A DNA stretch of 64,000 nt from Phytophthora hibernalis (lineage: Eukaryota; Oomycota; Peronosporomycetes; Peronosporales; Peronosporaceae): contig JAAKBF010000009.1 in NCBI GenBank assembly GCA_012656075.1, positions 434,001 through 498,000 of the forward strand. The letters run 5' to 3'. Of the stretch, positions 53,452-62,136 are shown piece after piece (position 1 is the stretch's first letter; each line of letters begins with the position of its first letter). The notes beneath the pieces are model-generated. The model searched no databases. It was not told where the DNA came from and saw only the letters and a list, made by a program, of their open reading frames with translations. The position numbers were made by a program, and so were the translations under genes.

Positions 53452-54689
53452 ATGCCAAAAGAGCCTAAGCACACGGTTGTAGCACGAGCTCGCGTGTTGG
53501 ATGCACACCGAGACGGCAGAGGCTGTATGCTTGTAGCCGACTGCAACGACATCCCCCACTACGGCGCGCAACATTGTCGAGCGTGGAACACGTGAGCTGA
53601 AGAAGTGGGGCGGGGCACGGGCTGCGAGCACCAAGTGCACACCGGAAACGCAGGACGCACTCGTGGAGTATTTGGAGGACAGCTGCCAGTATACGCTTGC
53701 CCAAATGCGCGACATGCTGCATTACGACTTCGACATTCTTGCCAGCACGTCCCTAATCAGCAGGAAGCTGTGCAACAAGCTTTAAATGGTAAAGCAGGTA
53801 CGTTTTTTTGACATGTGAAGTCATGCTACTTTTGATAGTACTGAACTGAGTTTGCCTGCTGCTTTAAATAGGTTGGAGTCGAGCCCGAAACATGCAGCAA
53901 TGCGGTCAACATCGAGAAGCGCAGGCTGTTCGGTAAAGCGCTGCTAAAACACGAGCATGAAGGAGCTTTCATTGTATATTACGATGAGACTAATTACAAT
54001 CTCTATTCTAAACGATTGCAAGGGCGCGCTCCCATCGGTCAGCGAGCGGTGGTCAGGCTCCCACCCTCTAAGGGTGCTAATCTACAGCTACAATGTGCGG
54101 TCTCTCCTGAGATAGGGCTCGTGCACTATGCCACAGTACGCAGGATCATCAGGATGGAGGTAAATGCTGCTTTGTAGACTCCATTTACGAAGCCGGCAAG
54201 CTGCACGACGTCTACCAGTCGCCCTTTGTGGGCAAGAACATTGTCATCGTGCTAGACAACGCCCCTGCCCACAGTCAGACGGAGACAGTCGGAGTTATCT
54301 GAAGCTGCTACGACTCGGTCAGTACTTACCCATGTGCAATCTATGTACATATGGAGTCTGACGCATCATGATCTCACTTTTATTAATGTTATGCTGTGCA
54401 TGTTGTTTTTGTCTGACGCATCATGATCTCACTTTTATTAATGTTATGCTATGCATGTTGCTTTATTGTCCTCAAGTCCCGCATCAAGGCTTATCTGGCT
54501 ATGAACGACTACCACACGTTCAACGCGCCGCATGGCCAGAAGACCGAGCTGCGGATGCAGCTGCTGGAGAAGGCAGCGGAGCATTGCATGCCGTGCATGG
54601 ATACCCGCCTAGTGAACAAGATGGCTCGCCATTGCGCGCATGCTGTCGCAGCAGCGATTCGCAGTGAGCCCATGCAGTACGGGACCTAG
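53452..54689 (+). pseudogene. Mariner transposase 2, introns, frameshifted
   Basis: Exon 1: MPKEPKHTVVARARVLDAHR (ATG 53452) and, after one extra base, TARNIVERGTRELKKWG to MRDMLHYDFDILASTSLISR (53570-53780). An intron of about 73 bp follows (GTACGT at 53800 to TAG at about 53872). Then VYYDETNYNLYSKRLQGRAP (first catalytic Asp, 53972-54030) and NIVIVLDNAPAHSQTE (54237-54284, second Asp). The third block stops after LGQYLPMCN, where PIE is lost. The C-terminus YLAMNDYHTFNAPHGQKTEL (54492-54551) to the stop at 54689 is open. Confidence 0.8.
54356..54465. repeat. 55-bp tandem duplication in the transposase intron
   Basis: 54356-54410 and 54411-54465 are near-identical (GTCTGACGCATCATGATCTC...). 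The duplication sits at the intron position after the third catalytic block and removes the normal exon end. Confidence 0.88.
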
Positions 54690-54819
54690 TGTGTTAGCTT
54701 TACACTAAATCCACATTGGATTGCAAAAGATTTCTTTTTAAAAATCAAAATGTCAAAAGTTGTTACGCAAACGATTTTGCCTTACGCTGCTGCGAATTTG
54801 GACGGGCAAAGGTGTAGTA

Positions 54820-56034
54820 ATTTCCAAAAGGAAAGACTGAAAGTTCGCCTTGAAAAACCTCTCACTTTTTCGCGAGGTTGGTTTAAAGGTTAGTTTGGAC
54901 CATGATGAGCAGGCTTCAGGTTTTGTGCTACGAGAAAGTACACAAAGCCTAATTGGTGATTTGGAAATGGCCTAGTTAAAAGGAAGGATCGGCCGATACT
55001 AGTACTAATCTTACTCAGGACCGCATATCAATGTCCCGAAGTGATAGCAGTGCAACGTGACTTCTTTAGTTCCCTGCACACCGGGGTTGGTCGACACGGT
55101 GCCAATTGCGAATCCAAAGTCCGTCAGGCCGTCGAATCCAGACTTCTGTCCTCGCGCCGGTGTGTGCACGTCTGGCAGCACAACCTACTTTATTTCGTTC
55201 AACAACAATCAATCAATACACTACTCGCTTCACGTACAATACTCGCCTGTCTTGGTGTCTCGCGTCGACTGATGACCAACGCTCACTTAGCCACTCGGAC
55301 ATCTACGCCTCAGGCGCCCGCCCTCGTGTCGCAGCCGTCAGCGAACTCGGACTGTCACTGCAGTCCTGTGTCACACCAGAGCCTCCACTTGTCACCAGTA
55401 CACGCTCGTCGCGTACGCGCCGCTCGTTCGTTCGTCCGTCCGTTTGTTCGTTCGTCAGGGGCACACTCTCCAGTGCCGCAGTCAAAGTCCACGTCCGTTC
55501 GCTCGTTCGTTCGTCGTTGCTACTTGCGTCTCCCAGCGCAGATTCGACAGTCTTGCGTCCTCCAGCGCAGATTCAAAAGTCTGCTTGAGTCCTTCAGCGC
55601 AGATTCGAGAGTGATCTCTCCACTCGTTCATCGGCCGCCCAAATCTTCTGAACCCAGCGTCCAGGGTGCGTGCTGCAGATCGCGAGAGGGTCGCTGCCAC
55701 TCTTCGTCGCGCTCAGCTGCTGCCCGGACGCCGAGGACCTACTCTTGGCAACCAAAATTATTGCACCTGCACCTATACTATACTACCAGCACTTTTAAAA
55801 TCCGACCGGCACGGTGCGAACATGAGCTTCACTCAACATGCATATCTAATACTGCCAATCGTTTGACAGCACTGAAAACGAAATTGCAGTACTCACATCA
55901 ATATCGGCCAATCTAAATACTCCAAATTTTTATTTTCATCCAATAGAAACACGCAAACTCACCAAAAATCTGCCTTCGCCAGTCATTTCTACTTACGCTC
56001 CACCAAGCCACCGACCGACTCAACCCTCTAAGCC
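54820..56034. other. Low-complexity region upstream of the MULE
   Basis: Contains GTTC/CGTT-type short repeats (55425-55515) and three copies of a 29-31-bp unit ending CAGCGCAGATTC (55528-55615). The open frames here are rich in Arg/Ser and look like repeat by-products. It may be the terminal region of the MULE. Confidence 0.45.
55528..55615. repeat. About 30-bp tandem repeat, three copies
   Basis: Units centred on CAGCGCAGATTCRAMAGT begin at about 55528, 55557 and 55586, with 3-6 differences each. Confidence 0.75.
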
Positions 56035-57870
56035 ATGCCCCGCTACCTCCCCTGGGTCAACCTCGCTATCGCGCTTCCGCGCTCCGACGCGGACATCCTC
56101 CTGGAGACCTTTATAAGCTTCAAAATCAGCAAGAGCGACATGGTGCAGTGCTGCATCTGTACGGTTGCGGCACCTCACGGGATGCGAGCCCAGCTGCTAG
56201 CCTGCACCTGCGATGCATGCACGGTGGCTGTGCGCGGCGTGAAATGCCCGTGGCGTGGACGTGTGAGGACGTGCCAGACGCTGAATGTGGTGAATGTGGA
56301 CGAGATTTACGCCCACGCTACGCCAGTTCGTTCATCGCCGAAGCCAAAGCTTTCTTCGGCTATGAAGGAAGTGGCTCGAGACTGGGCGGCGCAAGGACTC
56401 CGTCCACTGAGGGTCTGGCATGGCCTCATGCGGCGTTTCAATTTGGACGAAGCGTCGATGCCTAGTCCAACGCTTCGTCCACAATTACGTGGTGGGCACT
56501 CTCGGTGGTAGCGACCTGCTCGGCGCTGTCCGCCTAAAGATTAAAGCGGGCGGATACACCGGCCAGGAAGAGGAGACAACGGCGTTTACGTTCTCGTGGT
56601 GCAACGATCAGAAAGGAAGACCTATCGTTGGGAACGGAACTGACCAAGATGCATTGTGGTGGGCATGACAACGAAGAAGTTGCTCCGCCATGCAGAGATC
56701 CGGATTCTTTCATCTTGCATGTGGACGCCACCTACAAGCTGTCCCAGGTATGGTTGTTGTTGGTGTCTCTGATAGAGCTAGGCACTTCCACCTGCTAGCT
56801 GTCTTTATTGTCTCGCAAGAGACTCAAGACCAGTACACCGAAGTACTATCGAGTATGTGCAGAATATATCAGCTGATGACTGGGAAAATTCTGCAAGTTC
56901 AGTATGCCATGGGAGACGCAGATCGCGCGCAGCGGAATGCACTTCAAGAGGTGTTTGGTACCAACGCCACCTTTCGCTTTCTAATGTGCTTTTTCCATGT
57001 GACCAAGAAAGTCTACGAAAAGACACGGTGTCTTGACTCAAGTGTCGCCGCAATGGTGATGAGCCACGTTCACGAGCTGCACTTTACTGTTAGTGACGTT
57101 GAGTATCAGCAAAAGCTAGAGGACGTGAAAAGTGAGTGGGCAAAGTGGTCACAGCTTGCTAAATTTGCTGCTTACTTTGATAAGGTATGGCTGGACGAGG
57201 GTGTGAAGCGTTGGCAATGCTTCCACACACCTACTGGTTTCGCCATCACGAACAACCCCTGCGAGACGTTTAATGCCGTTATCAAGCGCGAAGTCACGAT
57301 GCGGCGCAGATTGAAGGCTGGAGCGCTAATTGAGCAGTTTATGATACTCTGCAGTGGGGAGAGCGTGCGCGCCAAGCCGTTCGCGACTGCAACGACTTTC
57401 ACCGACCGCCTTGCACGACGTGCGCGCGCTCTGACGCGGGACGGGCTTCTATACGAGAAAACATACGAGCGCAGCAGCATCGAGTTCCTTCTTGCCGAAG
57501 CGCCATCCCTCGAGCGGACTAACTGCATGCATGTGATGGCGCTGCTGGCGACGAGGGTGTTCGATGTCCTCGACCACCGCTCACGAGAGAACCTCCCCGT
57601 CACAGCCCAGTTCAACATCCAGACAGCGAAGATGGAGCGGCATGGCATGCCGACGGGCGGGTGGAAGGTCGACGTTCAGGCTCGGACGTGCCCGTGTCGC
57701 TTCAACTGAAGCACGGCTCTTGTGTCCACGTCCTCTTCGCGCTTGGTGCGGTGGGCACAGTAGACGCAACCGGCCGCGAGACGCTGTTTTTATCGTGGAA
57801 CAAACAAGAGGAAGCGTGCTCAAGCTAACTCGCAGCCACCGGGACGTCCTCGCATCAGCGGTCAAGCTCT
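56035..57870 (+). pseudogene. MULE (Mutator-like) transposase with four frameshifts
   Basis: Part 1 (56035-56470) has a Cys/His cluster (CCICTVAAPHGMRAQLLACT; CDAC) as in the DNA-binding N-terminus, and KEVARDWAAQGLRPLRVWHG. Part 2 (56465-56665): VHNYVVGTLGGSDLLGAVRL. Part 3 (56670-56748): SFILHVDATYKLSQ with the first catalytic Asp. Part 4 (56750-57709): GMVVVGVSDRARHFHLLAVF, MGDADRAQRNALQEVFGTNA (second acidic block) and RFLMCFFHVTKKVYEK. The C-terminal SWIM zinc finger starts CPCRF, then a lost base gives TGA at 57707; GSCVHVLFALG completes it in another frame. Terminal inverted repeats not found. Confidence 0.75.
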
Positions 57871-58620
57871 AGCCATGGTATAACAAACAAACACAGTGAT
57901 CAGCTAGAAAACACGAAACATCAACAGTCAATATAATATCAAGGGTTGGATTCTTACCAATTCAATACTGAAGGCATGCAGCCTGTAGCACACTAAATCG
58001 TTGTGCATGGCAACGTGAGCCTCTATCTTGCACGGAACTGCCAGATTCCATACACACACACCGATTCCGTACGCCTGCGCTTCATGCGCGTCCGACCATC
58101 AGCTCTCGCGATACGCTCTGTTGCGCGAGCTTCTCCTTCTTCACCTCGCCCGTCAGAGTGCCCACATGGACTGTGGCGCCTTAGCTGTCGGCGCCGCCTG
58201 CTTTACACATCATCCAAAGTGAAGGTTGGTAACTAGGGTGCAGCAGTAGGGTCCACCAGCAGTATTGCCGACACAACCAAAAAGGCAGCCTGCCGGCCGC
58301 CCTTTCGGGTCATTTCACATCTCTGGATGAGTCCTGGGCGGCGGCGCACACTGGAGGAGCGAGTGAAAGGGCCCGTACAGCCGTCGGATGTGGTCCGAGG
58401 TCCGTGCGAGGTCATGGGGTGTCGGTACGGCCGGCGGCAGCGCGGCCATCTTCGCTAGGCGAGGCGAGGCGTGATGCGATATGCGAGAGGGCCCACAATC
58501 GAATACCTGGTAGTAACTACCAGGTAGTCATACCAGACTGATCACAACCCCACGAATACTGCCACGCATGACGCGTCGCGTCTGCGCGCAACTGGACTGT
58601 CTCGGTAAAGTGCCAGCAGG
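57871..58620. other. Spacer right of the MULE
   Basis: No gene. Contains the perfect palindrome 58504-58526. Confidence 0.5.
58504..58526. repeat. 10-bp perfect inverted repeat
   Basis: TACCTGGTAG (58504-58513), loop TAA, CTACCAGGTA (58517-58526). Confidence 0.85.
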
Positions 58621-59647
58621 TTTATTGCAGTCCATTGCTGAGCGCGTTTTCTACCAGTGTTTTTGACATTTCCTCCCGGACGCCCTTCTGCCATTCAGTC
58701 GACGTCTCGCCCAACCCGTCACCGCTCAATCGCTCAGTAGACTGATCTAGCCAGCGCCCAGCCAGCCTTCGTTCATCAGTGATCAGTGTGCTGCCCGAGC
58801 CGTCGCTCGACCAGTCTTCATCAGTTCGTCCATCCGTCCGCTCACTTCTTCGATCGTCGTGCGAGTTGCTAGCAGCCGCCGACGCCACCCTGTTATAGCA
58901 GTTTCGTATCGGATATCGGCGATATCATAAAACAGACCACATTCTGTCCAAGCACAGCTATCACCTTTCCTTTCGTCGCCCAGCAGTCATGACACCCGTG
59001 GTAAAACGAGGGGCAAACAACGTCAACCCAAGCTACGGCAGGCTAGGTTGAAGGATCCCGGGTCACGGCAACGTGGTTTGCGACCCGTTCCATGCGTTAC
59101 GGGCATGCCACTTTATCCCTCACTCTACCACTATTAAGCTCATTGTGGTATTAAAGGCACTCTTAAAAAAGGTAAGGTGAGGGAATTATTCAAGTTTAGT
59201 AAAACTAAGGTATTTGTATTGGAATGGTTTGGCCAAATGTTAGGTTGGAAGTGTTTCTTACTAATATCGCCTCGTGCTGGCAAGTGCTGCAGCCAAATTG
59301 AGTCGTTTTGAGTGCAGAATACAGTACAATGCTGTAGTAACTAATCTATCAACCGATGACCCACTGTTAAGGTAATTAAGAGTACTGTTGCTAAAAACCC
59401 GCTCACTTAAATTAATAATACTGACTTCCAGCCGTACCTTGCAACCTCTTTCTTCTCCCGGTAAAAAGCTGGAGCAAATACAAACGGTCTTCTTCTTCGC
59501 CAGCTCGTTTGTTAGGCACATTCGGTGCTGAACCAGCTACGAATCCACTTTACTAATCGAAAGTCACCTTTTACCCACAAACTCGGGTCATTTTCATTCC
59601 GAAAGTTGGATGTCAAATGTCATTCTTAAAAGGTAAGGTGTGGGAAT
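58621..59647. other. Spacer with low-complexity and direct repeats
   Basis: 58700-58880 resembles 55300-55500 in its TTCGTCCATCCGTC-type words. The block CTTAAAA-GGTAAGGTG-GGGAATT occurs at 59162-59188 and 59625-59647 in direct orientation, about 460 bp apart. No gene recognised. Confidence 0.45.
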
Positions 59648-59673
59648 TTGGTCCAATTTCCTCTATTTAAAAT

Positions 59674-59856
59674 GTGCTGGGGGCACACTGCAAATTCTGT
59701 CCAACATTTGGTCATGAAAAGAAGACAACAAACCAGTTCGCAGACGTATTGGCAAAGGATCGCCATCGGCCGCATCTACCAGACGAAGGACACGGACGAG
59801 GTGGCGGTTGCGGTGACGGTGCTGTCTCTCGTATTAATACATGTATTTTATACTAG
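59674..59856 (+). pseudogene. Possible BED-type zinc-finger remnant
   Basis: GAHCKFCPTFGHEKKTTNQF has the Cys-x2-Cys and downstream His spacing seen at the start of hAT/BED-type proteins. No second half is present. Low confidence. Confidence 0.2.
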
Positions 59857-59896
59857 AGGTGGCAACTGGTATTTTTAAAAATACCAGTTGCCACCT
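59857..59896. repeat. Perfect 40-bp palindrome
   Basis: Two 20-bp arms (59857-59876, 59877-59896) with no spacer and AAAAA/TTTTT at the centre. With one mismatch the symmetry extends to 59853-59900 (CTAG...TTAG). Confidence 0.9.
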
Positions 59897-60351
59897 TTAG
59901 TGAAAACTTATCCTACGTGTATCGTTGTGCTGATGTTGTATTTCTCTTGACCAGGATTATCTACGGCTACGTCACGAACAACATCTCCCCACTGCATGTG
60001 ACCTATTTCGTAAGTGCTATTAATAGCGGAAGTGCACGTTTGCGCTGGCATTCACAGCGATCAGCACGATCTTCGACGCGAGGGCGTGGATGGCCAGCAT
60101 TTGAAAGTACCTGCAGTTCTTTGATGCCTTCGTGTATCAACCAACAACCACCAGACATCTGCCATCCACGTTGCAGGCGCTGACCATGAATCAAAGGCGC
60201 AGATGGCGCTGCTCGCAGACATGTAAGCCAGATGCAGGGGTGCAAATGCGTGAGTAAGGAAATCGTTTGGGAAACTTCAAGTGTGTTGCTATTCCGCACG
60301 ATACACCGTCGAGCAAGGCGGTGCCCCCCTCACCAGTACATGCGCTCGTTC

Positions 60352-60367
60352 AGTCATTGTGCAATTC
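60352..60367 (+). promoter_or_regulatory. Oomycete-type initiator of the sugar-transporter gene
   Basis: AGTCATTGTGCAATTC matches the oomycete core promoter consensus (roughly TCATT-three bases-CAWTT) and lies 60 bp before the ATG at 60427, the usual distance. This also argues against any start upstream of 60352 in the longer open frame. Confidence 0.6.
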
Positions 60368-60426
60368 TCGTCCTAAGCAACGAGCCTCGACGTCAACAAC
60401 TTCATACACCCGATCGATCGATCACC

Positions 60427-61983
60427 ATGGCCGCCGGAGTGATCGTGAACGTACACAATGACGACGACAGCAGTTCCCCGACGGAGGGATCGCGTACCTA
60501 CGCCATCATTGTCTGCGTCTTCGCGGCACTTGGCGGCCTTTTCTTCGGCTACGACCAAGGTGTGACGTCGGGTGTATTGATCATGCCGTCCTTCTTGGAA
60601 GACTACTGCGTGGGCTGGCACGGCTTTACCTACGAGGAATGCACCGCGTCGGCCTCAAAACTGCCAGAGGAGTGGATTTCCTTCACGGTCTGGTACAACA
60701 TGGCGTACAACCTCGGCTGTCTGGCTGGAGCCTTCCTGGGAGGCTTCATCGCCGACAAGTTGGGTCGGCGCGCAACCATCTTCTCGGCCGGTCTGCTGTT
60801 CTGTGCAGGCACGTCGTGGGTTTGCTTTAACGCGGCCCAGGCACACGACCTCATGTACGTGGCCCGCGTGATTCAGGGCTTTGGCGTCGGCAACTCATCC
60901 TTCTCGCTGCCGCTCTTCGGTGCCGAGATGGCCCCCGAGCTGCGCGGACTGCTCTCTGGTTTCATGCAGATGACGGTCGTCACGGGGCTCTTCTTGGCTA
61001 GTGCCGTGAACATCATCGTGGAGAACCGAGACCGTGGATGGCGTACGACGAACGGTGTGGCCATGGCAGCCCCGATCGTGGTCATGCTCGGAATCTTCTT
61101 CGTGCCAGAAAGCCCTCGCTGGACATACTTGCACAAGGGGAAGGAGGAGGCTGAGCGTGTGCTCAAGCGCCTGCGCCAGACCGACAACGTGGGCCACGAG
61201 CTGCAGGTAATCGGCGACCAGGTCGCAGAGGAGCTAACGTCCAACAAGGGGCTGGGCGAGCTGCTTGAACCGTCCATCTTGAAGCGGGTGGCCATCGCCA
61301 TGTTCTTGCAGGTGCTGCAGCAAGCCACGGGTATCAACCCCATCATGAGCTACGGTGCCTTGATCTTCAAGGACATCACGAACGCCGGTATCTACTCGGC
61401 CTTCTTTCTCTCGGGCGTCAACTTCCTCAGCACTATCCCCGCCATGCGCTGGGTCGACACTTTCGGCCGTCGTCAACTACTGCTCATCGGGGCGGTGGGT
61501 ATGGTGATCGGCCACCTCTTCGCTGCCATCCTGTTCAGCATCATCTGTGACGGTACAGTGGACGATGCTGGATGCCCCGAGGTCGGTGGCTGGTTCATTT
61601 GCCTGGGCACGGCCTTCTTCGTCTTTAATTTCGCCATTTCATGGGGACCTGTGTGCTGGATCTACCCGGCTGAAATCTTCCCTCTCGGTGTGCGCGCACC
61701 GGCAGTCGCTCTGTCCACAGCTGCGAATTGGGCCATGGGTGCGGTCATGACGGAGGTCGTCAAGCTCTTCCCAACGCTCAACATCAACGGCGTTTTCTTC
61801 CTCTTCGCCGCTCTTTGCGCTTTGTCTGGCATTTTCGTCTTCTTCTTCTGCCCGGAGACCAAGGGACTCATGCTCGAGGACATTGAGGCGCTTTTCCACG
61901 GCGGGCACAACCGGCAGACGCGCCATGAGAATGGCAAGTCACCGGGGTTTGAGACGATGAAGTCCCCTATCGCGGAGGCGTAA
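60427..61983 (+). CDS. MFS sugar (hexose) transporter, intact
   Basis: 518 residues, an ordinary length for the sugar-porter family of the major facilitator superfamily, with about 12 membrane spans and no intron. It would carry monosaccharides across the plasma membrane by proton symport or facilitated diffusion. Signature motifs: GLFFGYDQGVTSGVL (span 1), GGFIADKLGRRATI (loop 2-3), PESPRWTYLHKGKEEAERVL (central loop), QQATGINPIMSYG (span 7), VDTFGRRQLLLIGA (loop 8-9), WIYPAEIFPLGVRAPA (span 10) and PETKGLMLEDIEALF at the end. I chose ATG 60427 because it lies in ACCATGG and downstream of the initiator at 60352-60367. Codons are strongly G/C-ending. Substrate specificity cannot be read from sequence. 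It converges on the gene at 62137-64000. Confidence 0.95.
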   Translation: MAAGVIVNVHNDDDSSSPTEGSRTYAIIVCVFAALGGLFFGYDQGVTSGVLIMPSFLEDYCVGWHGFTYEECTASASKLPEEWISFTVWYNMAYNLGCLAGAFLGGFIADKLGRRATIFSAGLLFCAGTSWVCFNAAQAHDLMYVARVIQGFGVGNSSFSLPLFGAEMAPELRGLLSGFMQMTVVTGLFLASAVNIIVENRDRGWRTTNGVAMAAPIVVMLGIFFVPESPRWTYLHKGKEEAERVLKRLRQTDNVGHELQVIGDQVAEELTSNKGLGELLEPSILKRVAIAMFLQVLQQATGINPIMSYGALIFKDITNAGIYSAFFLSGVNFLSTIPAMRWVDTFGRRQLLLIGAVGMVIGHLFAAILFSIICDGTVDDAGCPEVGGWFICLGTAFFVFNFAISWGPVCWIYPAEIFPLGVRAPAVALSTAANWAMGAVMTEVVKLFPTLNINGVFFLFAALCALSGIFVFFFCPETKGLMLEDIEALFHGGHNRQTRHENGKSPGFETMKSPIAEA

Positions 61984-62136
61984 AAGCGCACAGATTGATC
62001 AATGCTGGTGATGTTTGTGTACACTGTACAGACACCATTATCTGATAATACCAATCGTGTCGTAAGCTCATTCTGTTCATGTTTTGAATGCACTCAATCC
62101 TTCTTCTACTGGTGCATGAACAGTAACTTAGCGGCT
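61984..62136. other. Short gap between convergent genes
   Basis: 153 bp hold both 3' ends. It is AT-richer than the coding sequence and shows no other feature. Confidence 0.6.

Larger units (their letters stand above)
53300..54817 (+). mobile_element. Second Tc1/mariner-like transposon
   Basis: 1518 bp bounded by 31-bp inverted repeats (CTACACCTTTGCCC-TCCAA-TTCGCAGCAG at 53300-53330 and 54787-54817) with two mismatches. TA follows the right end (54818-54819), while the left flank is CA, probably a mutated TA. It is opposite in orientation to the element at 1939-3217. Confidence 0.88.

Noticed and set aside
55041..55916. 291-residue plus-strand ORF
   Set aside because: Its Arg/Ser/Val content comes from CGTT-type and CAGCGCAGATTC repeats; no domain, and parallel frames are equally open.
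60232..60426. N-terminal extension of the sugar transporter (65 more residues)
   Set aside because: Starts upstream of the initiator motif; the extension is Arg/His-rich and unlike the family.
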